This document shows, in pieces, positions 43,838 through 52,676 of a stretch of DNA of 64,000 nucleotides (position 1 is the first letter of the stretch; each line of letters begins with the position of its first letter). This DNA comes from Nitrospira sp. GTDB lineage: Bacteria; Nitrospirota; Nitrospiria; Nitrospirales; Nitrospiraceae. The stretch covers positions 734,811 to 798,810 of the forward strand of contig CP092079.1 of assembly GCA_022226955.1 (NCBI GenBank), written 5' to 3'. Position numbers and translations under genes: made by a program. A model generated the notes under the pieces. The model worked only from the letters and a program-made list of their open reading frames with translations. It did not search any database and was not told the origin of the DNA.

Positions 43838-44386
43838 TTAGGTCTCGACAGGATGAATGGTGGTGAGCTCGATCTGTACGGCATGGGTGCCATCGCCTAT
43901 CAAAATCTGCCCATCCTGGATGGAGCAATGGAGGTCCATACTGCGTTGTGCGAGTTGAGCCAAAGCCCGGCTTCCGTCTTGCGGGATATTAATCACTGTT
44001 AGGTTCTTGCAACGGGCGAGCAGGAGGCTGGTTTTCTCCCACCACCGATCGGCTCCTCTGCCACCGTAAGAGTAGACGGCGACCTGGGTTGCGCGACCGC
44101 AGGCCTGCCGTATCAGTTTCTCCTCAGGTTCGCCCACCTCAATCCAGAGCTCGATCGCACCGGTGAGATCTTTTTGCCAGAGCGCCGGCTCGTCTTCCGT
44201 ACCGATGCCGCGGCCGAAGATGAGGGCGTCGTGCGCATGTCGCGCGAAGGCCAGCAGTCTCACCATCATGCGCTCATCGGTCTCAGATGGATGGCGCGCG
44301 AGTGTGACGGCATGGTCTTCATAGTAGTGTCGATCCATGTCGGCGATATGCAGTGTGGCTTTGAAGATGGTGGCATTGGGAGCCAT
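43838..44386 (-). CDS. yaeQ: YaeQ family protein
   Basis: A 182-residue YaeQ protein: TIFKATLHIADMDRHYYEDHAVTLARHPSETDERMMVRLLAFA is the family opening, followed by GTEDEPALWQKDLTGAIELWIEVGEP and the closing ILIGDGTHAVQIEL. The family has a nuclease-like (PD-(D/E)XK) fold, with the D/E residues of ELWIEVG, and is of uncertain role. The length is complete. It is transcribed in the same direction as VF530 and YchF downstream on the map, but separated by 68 bases. Confidence 0.93.
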   Translation of the reverse strand: MAPNATIFKATLHIADMDRHYYEDHAVTLARHPSETDERMMVRLLAFARHAHDALIFGRGIGTEDEPALWQKDLTGAIELWIEVGEPEEKLIRQACGRATQVAVYSYGGRGADRWWEKTSLLLARCKNLTVINIPQDGSRALAQLAQRSMDLHCSIQDGQILIGDGTHAVQIELTTIHPVET

Positions 44387-44454
44387 AGCGCGGTAATGCT
44401 TTCCGATGAAGGGATGTCAGTCGAGCGTCGGAGTCGATTGGTTCGTCTGCGCGC

Positions 44455-44685
44455 TCACGTTCGTTCCACGATATACATTAATTCAAGTCGTTCGCGCGCC
44501 CAGGGGGTTTTGCGCAGAAACGTAAGGCTGGATTTGATACTGGGGTTGTTGAGAAAACAACGCACAGGGAGCCGTCGGCCCAGTTCTTCCCACCCATGGC
44601 GCTCGACTAGGTGGGTGACGATTGTTTCCAGCGTGATCCCATGCAAGGGATCGCGAGGATGAGACTTGGGTGGCGGCTGATCCAT
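44455..44685 (-). CDS. VF530 family DNA-binding protein
   Basis: A 76-residue protein matching the VF530/DUF2132 family: [33 protein letters not shown] then [27 protein letters not shown], almost the whole protein. Members are small helical DNA-binding proteins of unknown role. It starts eight bases after the ychF stop, so the two form an operon. Confidence 0.93.
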   Translation of the reverse strand: MDQPPPKSHPRDPLHGITLETIVTHLVERHGWEELGRRLPVRCFLNNPSIKSSLTFLRKTPWARERLELMYIVERT

Positions 44686-44693
44686 GATCTAGG

Positions 44694-45785
44694 CTAGACA
44701 TTGAACCGGAAGTGCATCACATCGCCGTCCTGGACCACATACTCCTTGCCTTCTAGCCGCATTTTGCCTTTTTCTTTCGCGCCTGCTTCTCCTTTGCAGG
44801 CGATGAAGTCGTTGTAACTGATGACCTCTGCGCGAATAAAGCCTTTTTCAAAATCGCCATGGATCACGCCGGCGGCCTGCGGGGCGGTGTCGCCGACATG
44901 AATAGTCCATGCGCGCACTTCTTTGATACCGGCAGTAAAGTAGGTTTGCAAGCCCAACAATTGATACGCGGCGCGAATTAAGCGGTTGAGCCCCGGTTCG
45001 GTCATGCCGGTGTCGGCGAGGAATTCTTTCTTTTCCTCATCCGAGAGCACGGAGATTTCCGATTCCAGCGCGGCGCAAATGGCCACGACCGGTGCACCTT
45101 CTTTCGCGGCATACTCTTCCACGCGGGTCAGCAGGGGATTGTTGGTGAATCCCTTTTCCGACACATTCGCCACGTACATGACTGGCTTCATCGTCATCAG
45201 GCAGAGCGGTTTCAGCAAGGCGCGTTGTGCCGGATCCAGCTTCATCGTGCGGGCCGGCTTGCCTTCATTCAGGCAGGCAGCGACTTGTGGCAGCAATTCC
45301 CCAAGCTTTGCGGCGTCTTTGTCGCCGGCGCGGACGGCTTTCAGGTTTCTTTCCTGTGTTTTTTCTACTGTCGCGAGATCGGCTAGGGCCAGTTCGGTGA
45401 CAATCGTTTCGATGTCAGACAGCGGGTCGACCTTGCCGGACACGTGGATCACATTGTCATCCTCGAAGCAGCGCACCACATTCACAATCCCATCGGTTTC
45501 CCTGATCGTCGCGAGAAATTGGTTGCCCAAGCCTTCCCCCTTGGAAGCGCCGGCAACCAGTCCGGCAATATCCACAAACTCGGTCGTGGCATATTGCATC
45601 CGTTGCGGGCTCACGATATCGGCCAGCGCCTGCATGCGCGTATCCGGCACTTCCACAATGCCGATATTCGGTTCGATGGTGCAGAACGGATAGTTTTCTG
45701 CTGCGATACCCGATTTGGTCAGCGCATTGAACAAGGTAGACTTGCCCACATTGGGCAGCCCGACGATTCCACATTTCACACTCAT
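44694..45785 (-). CDS. ychF: Redox-regulated ATPase YchF (OLA1 family)
   Basis: A 363-residue YchF. The nucleotide site is [14 protein letters not shown], followed by [20 protein letters not shown], and [10 protein letters not shown] in place of the G4 motif that would select guanine, as expected of this ATP-using member of the Obg family. The C-terminal TGS domain is seen in [14 protein letters not shown] to the end. YchF binds ribosomes and influences stress responses. AAGGGG precedes the ATG. Confidence 0.96.
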   Translation of the reverse strand: MSVKCGIVGLPNVGKSTLFNALTKSGIAAENYPFCTIEPNIGIVEVPDTRMQALADIVSPQRMQYATTEFVDIAGLVAGASKGEGLGNQFLATIRETDGIVNVVRCFEDDNVIHVSGKVDPLSDIETIVTELALADLATVEKTQERNLKAVRAGDKDAAKLGELLPQVAACLNEGKPARTMKLDPAQRALLKPLCLMTMKPVMYVANVSEKGFTNNPLLTRVEEYAAKEGAPVVAICAALESEISVLSDEEKKEFLADTGMTEPGLNRLIRAAYQLLGLQTYFTAGIKEVRAWTIHVGDTAPQAAGVIHGDFEKGFIRAEVISYNDFIACKGEAGAKEKGKMRLEGKEYVVQDGDVMHFRFNV

Positions 45786-45944
45786 GACAACCCCTTCATC
45801 GTCATTGCAATAGTAGGTGCGCTCTGCCGCGGTCTCCGCGTGGTCAGAGGCGGATTAACCAATGAAAACCGGTCGCGCATTCTACGTGGTCAGAGACGGT
45901 TTGGTCCACCCCTTCCAATGGCAGACTGGGGTGATCGAGTAGGG

Positions 45945-47177
45945 TTAGTGCGCAGCAAGTATCAGCTTGACGATGCCGGAGATGTCTTGGATATCGGCTG
46001 ACGAGGAGAGGTTATTCGTGAGGCGATTGTAGCCGGCTTCAAAAGACAGCAGGGTAGCCCAGGCTTTGGAGCGTTGCAGGTCCCAGGCAAGGATGCCTTT
46101 TCCGCCGACTTGTTGCGTGTCGATCAGCCGGTCGCTTGAACGGACGCTGGCATAGTTGCCTGCGGCACTGAGCCAGACGCACTGATTGTGGCGATATTGG
46201 ACGGCCACAGATGCGGAGGGCGATTCGATTCTGGTGCCTGACCAGTCTTGCGTTTCCTCTCGGTACGTTAGTGTCGGTGTGATGGTGAGGGTGGTCGACG
46301 GGCGAATCGCGGCGGTGAGTGTTTGCAAACGAATCGTATTTCCTGCTCCGTTGCGTTGTAGATCGCTGCCCAGGATGTATGCAGAGGCGAGGCGGGCATT
46401 CCAGGCGGCGCCGGTATAGGCTAGGGCACCTTCAAGGGTATGCGTATGGCTTCGTTGGGGTGCCACTCCGATCGGTTCCGCGGAACTGCGTAGTCCTGTA
46501 TTTGAGTAAGTAAGCATGAATTCAGGCAAGCCGGGACTCTTCCAGGCGAGTCCTAATCGGCCGTAGGTTTGTCCCAGCCTTGTTCTTGCGTTGTCGCCGG
46601 TCACATTATTCCATTGTTGCCCTACGGCACTTCGTAGCGTTGTCTGCCCGGACGTCCATTCTCCCCAGACTTCACGTATTGCCAGGTCGGGTCCATTCAG
46701 AAAGGCTTGGCCGGCTGAACGATAGAGCGCGCCGTATCGTACGGAGCCTGCCGTGCCGGTAATGCCGAGCCGCAGCATTCGACTGGCTGGGTCGTCTCGG
46801 GTATCGCCGACGATCTTGTTCTGCAACCACGTTGCGCCACCCTCACTGTGTGCCATTTCTGCCTCTGTCACCAGCAGACCGTTGAGTATGTTTATCGAAG
46901 AAAGAAGTCCACGTGTGCGGGGTTGCTCTGTTTCCGGCGTTAGGTTTTGCAGCCGAGTTGCGGTCACCGTGGGTGGAGGGGCAAAGTATGTCGATGTCAA
47001 ACTGGTTTGATAGAGCGCAGAGGAGGCAGGTTTGAGATCGGTCTGAGGTGTTGGATCAGAAAACTGCGCACTCCAGGTCGCAAAGATTTGGTCGGACATA
47101 GCCCCGTCGCCGGCCCATAGTAATGAGGCGGATAGCAGTAATGGGAGTATGAGGATGAGACTCCAGAAAAGAGGCAT
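45945..47177 (-). CDS. Outer-membrane beta-barrel-like protein
   Basis: A 410-residue exported protein with a signal peptide (LILILPLLLSASLLWAGD). The mature part is rich in alternating amphipathic strands with Thr, Ser, Ala, Tyr and Gln and many short turns (for example TLTYREETQDWSGTRIESPSASVAVQYRHNQ), the pattern of an outer-membrane barrel. It does not end in Phe, so assignment as a porin is not certain. No family is recognised. It converges with ychF. Confidence 0.65.
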   Translation of the reverse strand: MPLFWSLILILPLLLSASLLWAGDGAMSDQIFATWSAQFSDPTPQTDLKPASSALYQTSLTSTYFAPPPTVTATRLQNLTPETEQPRTRGLLSSINILNGLLVTEAEMAHSEGGATWLQNKIVGDTRDDPASRMLRLGITGTAGSVRYGALYRSAGQAFLNGPDLAIREVWGEWTSGQTTLRSAVGQQWNNVTGDNARTRLGQTYGRLGLAWKSPGLPEFMLTYSNTGLRSSAEPIGVAPQRSHTHTLEGALAYTGAAWNARLASAYILGSDLQRNGAGNTIRLQTLTAAIRPSTTLTITPTLTYREETQDWSGTRIESPSASVAVQYRHNQCVWLSAAGNYASVRSSDRLIDTQQVGGKGILAWDLQRSKAWATLLSFEAGYNRLTNNLSSSADIQDISGIVKLILAAH

Positions 47178-47662
47178 ATGTATTGGGCATGAGCTAAGAG
47201 TTCACTACTAAATGTAGCACTTGAAAAAATATCGTAAACCGCTGAATGAAAAGGCCTGTTGAGGCTATTCCCTCGATGTAGATTGGAGGAGCAATTGGAT
47301 AGATATTGCGTCTGACAGTCTAACTATTTCAGGTAGTTAGCTGTTATGCGAAGGAATGCCGAATAGGACTAGTTCGAACGGTATTGCATGAGGAGGAGAC
47401 GCGGAGGTGCTGTTCGGAGCACAGCCGGCAGATGACTCCAGTAGTATCAGGAAAAAGCGTTTATTGCGCCCCCCCTCCTTAGAGAAGCGTTATTTCCCCA
47501 GAGGAGGGGTATTAACTCATTCTCTATCTTGATACTCTTCAAAACATTAGAAAACGATTGAATGTAGGTTGTCTCCCACCCTGTGGGTTGGTTACAAAAG
47601 AAGGGCGCTCAAATCTCGGTACACGTACTTAATCATTCTGAAATGGTTTAGGAGATTTACCA
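47178..47662. other. Long leader/intergenic region before the subtilase
   Basis: 485 bases without a gene. Features seen: an inverted repeat CTAACTA-loop-TAGTTAG (47320-47340); GTGCT/AGCAC near 47410-47425; a C-rich run facing GGAGGGG around 47469-47510; CCCAC-CCT-GTGGG near 47576-47588; and TTGGTTACA at 47588-47596. This could be a structured 5' leader of the subtilase mRNA. I see no known riboswitch. Confidence 0.35.
47320..47340. repeat. Inverted repeat in the subtilase upstream region
   Basis: CTAACTA and TAGTTAG pair exactly across seven bases. It could be an operator or a hairpin; nothing in the sequence decides. Confidence 0.35.
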
Positions 47663-50600
47663 ATGGCGAGTCGAAGGTCATGCTCTAGATCAAAAGGTAT
47701 TGTCGGTTCTTATGTACGGAGAAGGCAGGCAGCCTGGCTAAGCCTATGCATACTAGTGGCGCTTTCTTCATTCGGAGGTATCTGGGCTAATGCAGAAACA
47801 GCTCGCAGCGCCCGTCCAGATCGTGGCGCTACGGTCGGTTCCGGCGGTCACAATATGCAGGGCCGATATAAGGACGGAGAAGTGATCGTCAAATTCCGCA
47901 ATGGGGCGTCGGGTGCCACCATTGCAGCTGCCGAAGTAAAGACCGGCGCGCATGCGACGAAGTCGTTTGCCGCAGGTTCCCATCGGTTGCATCTCCTCAA
48001 GCTGAAAAAGGGGAGCTCGGTCGAAGACGCCATTGCAATGTATCGGCAAGACCCCGCTGTTGAGTATGCCGAACCGAACTACCTCTATGAATTAGCCAGT
48101 GTTCCTAATGACACACTGTTCAGCCAGTTATGGGGGCTTCATAATACTGGCCAAACGGTTCGAGGCGTGACGGGTGCGGCCGGCGCCGATATTCATGCCG
48201 CGGAGGCCTGGGATATTACCACTGGCAGCCCCAATGTTGTGATTGCAGTTATCGATACAGGGATTGCTTATGACCACCCGGACCTTGCTCCTAACATGTG
48301 GACAAATGCCGGTGAAATTCCGAATGACGGCATCGATAACGATGGCAACGGATATGTAGATGACTATCATGGGTACGACTTTGCCAATAACGATGGCGAT
48401 CCGATGGATGTGGTGCATTTTCCCACCGGTATGCTGGGGCATGGCACAGGTCTGTCGGGCACCATGGCCGCGGCGGGGAATAACAGTCTCGGCGTAACCG
48501 GCGTCATGCAGAGAGCGAAGCTCATGGCGCTCAAAGCTGGAAGCGGGGTCGCGTTTGAACATGTAACGGGCGACGGGTTTATTCCTGCCGGCAACTATGC
48601 GATCGCAAATGGCGCTCGCATAATCAATGCAAGTTTTGGAAGGGTGGGAGGCGCGTGCAGCCAAGCAGAGTACGATATGTTGAGTGCCGCCAATGCGGCT
48701 GGCGTTATGGTTCTGGCTGCCGCAGGGAACAATACTCAGGACAACGATCTGGTGCCATGGTACCCGGCGCAGTACAGCGTGGCGACTTCGTGTGGGCCGG
48801 CTCTGCCGAATGTCATTGGAGTGGCTGCGACAAATCAGAACGATGGCCTGTCGTATTTTTCAAATTTTGGCGCGGCGTCTGTCCAAATCGCAGCGCCGGG
48901 AACCGATGAAACCTATACGACCTACCCCACGCAGAATGTGGTCAATATCCTGTTACATACGTTCGATTCGAACCCTGCCGGGTTGGGGTATGTCTTTAGC
49001 GGGGTCAATAACAGTTGGGCCTTCACCAATGCGCAGTCTGTCAGTCCTCCGAACAGCCTCACGGACAGTCCGGGCGGCAACTATCTGGACAACACCAATT
49101 CCTTTGCCACGGGTCCGAGCTTTAGCACGGTTGGCCGACATGGCTGTCTTCTGGTCGGCGATGTGCGCCTGTCTTCCGCAGGCGCTGGGGATGGTATTTT
49201 GGTGCAGGCTTCCGGAGATGGAGGCACGACGTGGACCAGGGGGAACAGGTTTACTGCCTCCTCAGGCGGCGCATTCACGAACCGGCCTCTGGAAGAAATC
49301 CGCGATAATAATTCATCCGTCCGATTCCGGATGAATTTCTTCTCTGACAATGCAGGCGCTGCGGATGGTGCGTATCTTGATAACCTGCGCGTTGACTGCG
49401 TGTCGGGGCCCCCTTCTGGAGTGACGGACTATGGTTATACGGGCGGGACGTCATCGGCTACGGCGCATGTGTCGGGTGTCGTCGGATTGCTCCTTTCTGT
49501 CAATCCAGGCCTAACGGTGGCGCAGATCCGTAATGCCATTATCAATACCGGCGATGTGCTTCCGTCACTTGCTGGAAAAACCCTGACGGGTCGTCGGCTT
49601 AATGCTCGGGCAGCGCTCGACAGTATCAATGTGTTTGCAGTCACTGTTAATAAGGCAGGCACTGGTTTGGGGACGGTTACATCGACGCCGAACGGGATCA
49701 ACTGCGGCGCAACCTGCAATCTCCAATTCTCAGGAGGGACTAGTGTGACGCTGACGGCGACAGCTTCTCCGGGATCTGTGTTCTCCGGGTGGAGTGGTGG
49801 TGGGTGTGTCGGCGTGAACACCTGTACCTTATCCACTACAGCCGCGGTGACGGCGACCTTTAACACGGCGCCGCCTCCTCAATTCACTGTAACCGTCAAT
49901 AAGGTCGGCACTGGGAACGGAACGGTTACGTCGGCTCCGGCTGGAATCAATTGCGGCGTCGCGTGTTCTGCTCAATTCTCGGGGGGGACTACTGTCACGC
50001 TCACGGCAACTCCGGACGGTGGATCCGTTTTTGCCGGTTGGAGCGGCGGCAGCTGTGCAGGAACAGGAGCCACCTGTGAGCCCACTACAAATGCAACGGT
50101 AACGGCAACCTTTAATGTTGCGCCGCCGACACCGTTTACTGTAACGGTCAGCAAAAACGGCACGGGTGCGGGGATAGTCACATCGAGTCCAGCTGGTATC
50201 AATTGCGGGGGGACCTGTGACGCCCAGTTCAATCAAGGTACAACCGTGACGCTCACAGCGACTCCGACCGCGGGCTCTGTCTTTGCCAGTTGGAGCGGCG
50301 GGTGCACAGGAACAGGCACCTGTCAGGTTACCTCCACGGTAGCAGTGACGGCAACTTTTAACACGATGCCGCCTTCAGGGACGTTTACGGTGACTGCTCT
50401 CAAGGCCGGAACCGGATCAGGAACGGTCACATCAAATTCAGCTGGGATCGACTGCGGTGGGACCTGCAGCTTCAATTTTCTTCAAGGTACGACTGTGACT
50501 CTCTCTGTGGTCGCGGATGCCGGTTCGACGTTTAGCGGCTGGAGCGGCGGTGGTTGCACAGGATCCGGTACGTGCACTGTGAATACTGCGGCTACTGTGA

Positions 50601-50770
50601 CGGCATCGTTTGACGGTCCCGTTTCAGTGGGTGGAGGGGCTCAGGGTTCTTCTGGTGGGGGAGGCGGATGCACGATTGCACCGGCTGGGTCGAATGATGC
50701 CCTGATGCCGATCTTACTTCTGTTGTCTCTGAGTGTGTTGTGCTGGAGAGCTCGAAGGCGTGTTCGCTAG
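47663..50770 (+). CDS. Subtilase with tandem repeats and a C-terminal sorting tail
   Basis: A 1035-residue subtilisin-like (S8) protease. A signal anchor (WLSLCILVALSSFGGIWANA) precedes an inhibitor-like propeptide (about 70-140, YKDGEVIVKF). The catalytic triad is D198 (VIDTG), H260 (GHGTG) and S597 (GGTSSATAH); an inserted domain of about 150 residues precedes the Ser, giving a larger than usual protease. Residues 655-985 are four Gly/Thr repeats of about 83 residues with GTVTS and C-x-C pairs. The end is a Gly-rich stretch, Cys1003, a hydrophobic helix and RARRR, like tails cut by CPBP-type sortases. TAGGAG precedes the ATG. Confidence 0.92.
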   Translation: MASRRSCSRSKGIVGSYVRRRQAAWLSLCILVALSSFGGIWANAETARSARPDRGATVGSGGHNMQGRYKDGEVIVKFRNGASGATIAAAEVKTGAHATKSFAAGSHRLHLLKLKKGSSVEDAIAMYRQDPAVEYAEPNYLYELASVPNDTLFSQLWGLHNTGQTVRGVTGAAGADIHAAEAWDITTGSPNVVIAVIDTGIAYDHPDLAPNMWTNAGEIPNDGIDNDGNGYVDDYHGYDFANNDGDPMDVVHFPTGMLGHGTGLSGTMAAAGNNSLGVTGVMQRAKLMALKAGSGVAFEHVTGDGFIPAGNYAIANGARIINASFGRVGGACSQAEYDMLSAANAAGVMVLAAAGNNTQDNDLVPWYPAQYSVATSCGPALPNVIGVAATNQNDGLSYFSNFGAASVQIAAPGTDETYTTYPTQNVVNILLHTFDSNPAGLGYVFSGVNNSWAFTNAQSVSPPNSLTDSPGGNYLDNTNSFATGPSFSTVGRHGCLLVGDVRLSSAGAGDGILVQASGDGGTTWTRGNRFTASSGGAFTNRPLEEIRDNNSSVRFRMNFFSDNAGAADGAYLDNLRVDCVSGPPSGVTDYGYTGGTSSATAHVSGVVGLLLSVNPGLTVAQIRNAIINTGDVLPSLAGKTLTGRRLNARAALDSINVFAVTVNKAGTGLGTVTSTPNGINCGATCNLQFSGGTSVTLTATASPGSVFSGWSGGGCVGVNTCTLSTTAAVTATFNTAPPPQFTVTVNKVGTGNGTVTSAPAGINCGVACSAQFSGGTTVTLTATPDGGSVFAGWSGGSCAGTGATCEPTTNATVTATFNVAPPTPFTVTVSKNGTGAGIVTSSPAGINCGGTCDAQFNQGTTVTLTATPTAGSVFASWSGGCTGTGTCQVTSTVAVTATFNTMPPSGTFTVTALKAGTGSGTVTSNSAGIDCGGTCSFNFLQGTTVTLSVVADAGSTFSGWSGGGCTGSGTCTVNTAATVTASFDGPVSVGGGAQGSSGGGGGCTIAPAGSNDALMPILLLLSLSVLCWRARRRVR
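49630..50620 (+). repeat. Four tandem beta-repeat units in the subtilase
   Basis: Four units of roughly 83 codons start near 49633, 49882, 50137 and 50381, each opening with F-x-V-T and G-T-G and carrying NCG...C and GWSGG motifs. They resemble Big/InlB-B-type stalk repeats that hold a surface domain away from the cell. Confidence 0.75.
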
Positions 50771-50793
50771 TCTTCCCATCGTTATCCGGCCGA

Positions 50794-50819
50794 AGTCTTC
50801 AGGCAACTGCCTGAAGACT
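50794..50819 (+). terminator. Hairpin between subtilase and CPBP protease genes
   Basis: An 11-base stem (AGTCTTCAGGC and its complement) with loop AACT begins 24 bases after the subtilase stop. No T run follows. It may reduce read-through so that much more substrate than protease is made. Confidence 0.5.
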
Positions 50820-50840
50820 CGGCGAGATAGCCGTGCATCT

Positions 50841-51332
50841 ATGGTTTCTGTTGCATCAGTTCTCTATGAGCTTTTGGGGCACAGGCCTATCTCAGGCTTT
50901 TATCGTTCTTCCGTATTTCTTTCCAGTCTGGCCATAGGAGCGATTTTCTTTGTCGTGTTGCCTTTGCTGGCGGCTGTCCAGCCGTTGCCTTGGGAACGGA
51001 TGCTGTCTATGGCATTCCTCACGGCTGTAGTGTGGCAGCCGATTGTCGAGGAGCTTTTGTTCCGAGGATGCATGCAGGGCGTTCTGATACGCCGTGCCTG
51101 GGGGCGCCGCACGGTCATTGGGTTAAGCACGGCGAACCTTTTGACGTCGATCGTATTCGTCATTGCCCACATCCCGACACACCCGCTTCTTTGGGCAGTA
51201 CTCACGCTGTTCCCTTCTCTCGTTTTTGGAATTCTGCGCGATCGATCGGGGTCGGTGATTCCGTCTATCGCGCTCCATATTTTTTATAACATAGGCTATT
51301 TTCTTATTGCCGGAGGCTCCGCCATTGTCTAA
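50841..51332 (+). CDS. mrtJ: CPBP glutamic intramembrane protease (MrtJ-like)
   Basis: A 163-residue membrane protein with five or six helices. The CPBP signature EELLFRG lies near residue 70, then STANLLTSIVFVIAHIPTHPLLWAVLTLFPSLVFGILRDRSGSVIPSIALHIFYNIGYF, which closely follows the proteases of the JDVT-CTERM sorting system. These glutamic-type proteases cut Gly-Cys-hydrophobic-Arg tails and may transfer the protein to lipid. The adjacent subtilase has such a tail. The ATG at 50841 is used; the frame is open to 50733, overlapping the subtilase gene, with no better start. The ribosome site is weak. Confidence 0.78.
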   Translation: MVSVASVLYELLGHRPISGFYRSSVFLSSLAIGAIFFVVLPLLAAVQPLPWERMLSMAFLTAVVWQPIVEELLFRGCMQGVLIRRAWGRRTVIGLSTANLLTSIVFVIAHIPTHPLLWAVLTLFPSLVFGILRDRSGSVIPSIALHIFYNIGYFLIAGGSAIV

Positions 51333-51372
51333 ATGCGGGTGACTGGTTTTTAAGGGAAGCGCTGCTCATGTT

Positions 51373-51558
51373 CTATCCCATAGCAGCCCAGATTTTCTGT
51401 GCGTTCTCACCGGTGAAGGTCATGTCGTCTTGTGCAGAGGAGCTGCGCTCGAAATAGAGATGCAGTAAGCCTCCACCAAAATGGGCTTCGCGAACGAGAT
51501 CCAGATTTATCGCCACCTCACCTGCGCGTTCCTCATCCTTCACTTTGATAAATCGCAT
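51373..51558 (-). CDS. Small hypothetical protein
   Basis: A 61-residue protein: FIKVKDEERAGEVAINLDLVREAHF then LLHLYFERSSSAQDDMTFTGENAQKIWAAM, a plausible small alpha/beta protein of the kind often predicted to bind a partner. No family is known to me. The ATG has AGAG some bases upstream. It converges with the CPBP gene and is downstream of the monooxygenase-like gene. Confidence 0.5.
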   Translation of the reverse strand: MRFIKVKDEERAGEVAINLDLVREAHFGGGLLHLYFERSSSAQDDMTFTGENAQKIWAAMG

Positions 51559-51615
51559 GATTGGGTTCTCTTGGTTGTAATCTCCTCATGGGGCGTCGAC
51601 GTGACGGATGTCTAT

Positions 51616-51897
51616 TTAGAGCAGGCCGCGCTCGATTTCATGCAGGTAGAGAAAGTTCGGTGCTTTCACGCCTGCGTTTTTTCTAATCTCGACCAGCTCA
51701 GGCGACTCGAAGAAGCGGTGAGCATTATCTAAAGACGACCACTCTGAAAAATGCACAATGCGGTTGGCGTCGCGGTCGTAGCGCAGAAGCTGGTAGCTGA
51801 TTTCTCCAGCGGCCTTTCTGATGGCGGCCGCCTGGTCGAAAATCGTTTTCCAGGCTTGGTAGGACTCGACTTCATGAATAATCAACACATATGGCAT
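51616..51897 (-). CDS. Antibiotic-biosynthesis-monooxygenase-like domain protein
   Basis: A 93-residue dimeric alpha+beta barrel protein: YVLIIHEVESYQAWKTIFDQAAAIRKAAG at the start, then VHFSEWSSLDNAHRFFESPELVEIRKNAGV, the usual two halves. Members range from quinone-forming monooxygenases to haem-degrading enzymes and uncharacterised proteins. GGAGCCCTC leads to the ATG. No neighbouring pathway gene identifies a substrate. Confidence 0.85.
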   Translation of the reverse strand: MPYVLIIHEVESYQAWKTIFDQAAAIRKAAGEISYQLLRYDRDANRIVHFSEWSSLDNAHRFFESPELVEIRKNAGVKAPNFLYLHEIERGLL

Positions 51898-52013
51898 GAG
51901 GGCTCCATGCGCAAAAGACCGGTTCAGATGACTGAGATAGGCCGAGGGCAGTCTACTGCATACCGCGAAGCGGATGCATCATGCCTGTCTGTAGGACGTT
52001 GGCTCCAGATGGA

Positions 52014-52343
52014 TTAGCTGGTGCGTTTCAGCAGTGCGGCGAAGCGTGCGAAGGGTGTGAAGGTTGAAGGGCGGTCCTGCGTCTGGCTTGCCGGGGCTTC
52101 ATCCGGCGTGGCGGTTACTTGATGCCGCTGGTGTTCATTGTCATGGCAATAGAGGCAGAGTAATTCCCAGTTGCTGCCATCGGGCGGATTATTGTGATGG
52201 TTATGGTCCTTATGATGGACGGTGAGCTGGCTCAGCTTCTTGCCGTCAAACTCGCGCCCGCAGTGGGCGCAGAGCCACGGGAATAGTTTGAGCGCCTGTT
52301 CGCGAAAGGTCTGTTTCCGTTGAGGCCGGTTGTCCGGTATCAT
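52014..52343 (-). CDS. yajD: YajD-like HNH endonuclease domain protein
   Basis: A 109-residue HNH protein. Two CxxC pairs (LCAHCGR, LCLYC) bind zinc, and LTVHHKDHNHHNNPPDGSNWELLCLYCHDNEHQ is the HNH core with its metal-binding His and Asn. The order matches YajD, a small HNH family of uncertain role. The start at 52343 is the first Met giving a family-like N-terminus; the frame continues far upstream but the extra residues look non-coding. Confidence 0.85.
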   Translation of the reverse strand: MIPDNRPQRKQTFREQALKLFPWLCAHCGREFDGKKLSQLTVHHKDHNHHNNPPDGSNWELLCLYCHDNEHQRHQVTATPDEAPASQTQDRPSTFTPFARFAALLKRTS

Positions 52344-52676
52344 GCGAGCCTCGCAGTGAACAGCAACTCGATACGTATCTATCTTACCGCAAGGCGCAGG
52401 AGAAGTCCTATGCTGGGGCCCACGTTCAGTGAGCTGTCCGGCCCCGCAAGTGGAGCTACCGGTGAATGTGAGCGGTTGCTGTCGAAATGCGAGAGAGAAT
52501 AGGGACCGAAGGTCTGTTTCAGCTGCCTTGGGGGAAGGAGGTAATATTTTCCCTTCCCCCAAATTAACTCCTTTGCAGACTCCGTCCGATAAAGTACAAT
52601 AGCCCCGCTTCCCACAGCCGACATTTCTCACTTTACATGTATATGTGAAGAAGGCGGTGAACGATGAGAGCGATCT

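Noticed and set aside
47178-47662. Possible c-di-GMP or other riboswitch
   Set aside because: The conserved core of known classes is not seen; only short simple hairpins are present.
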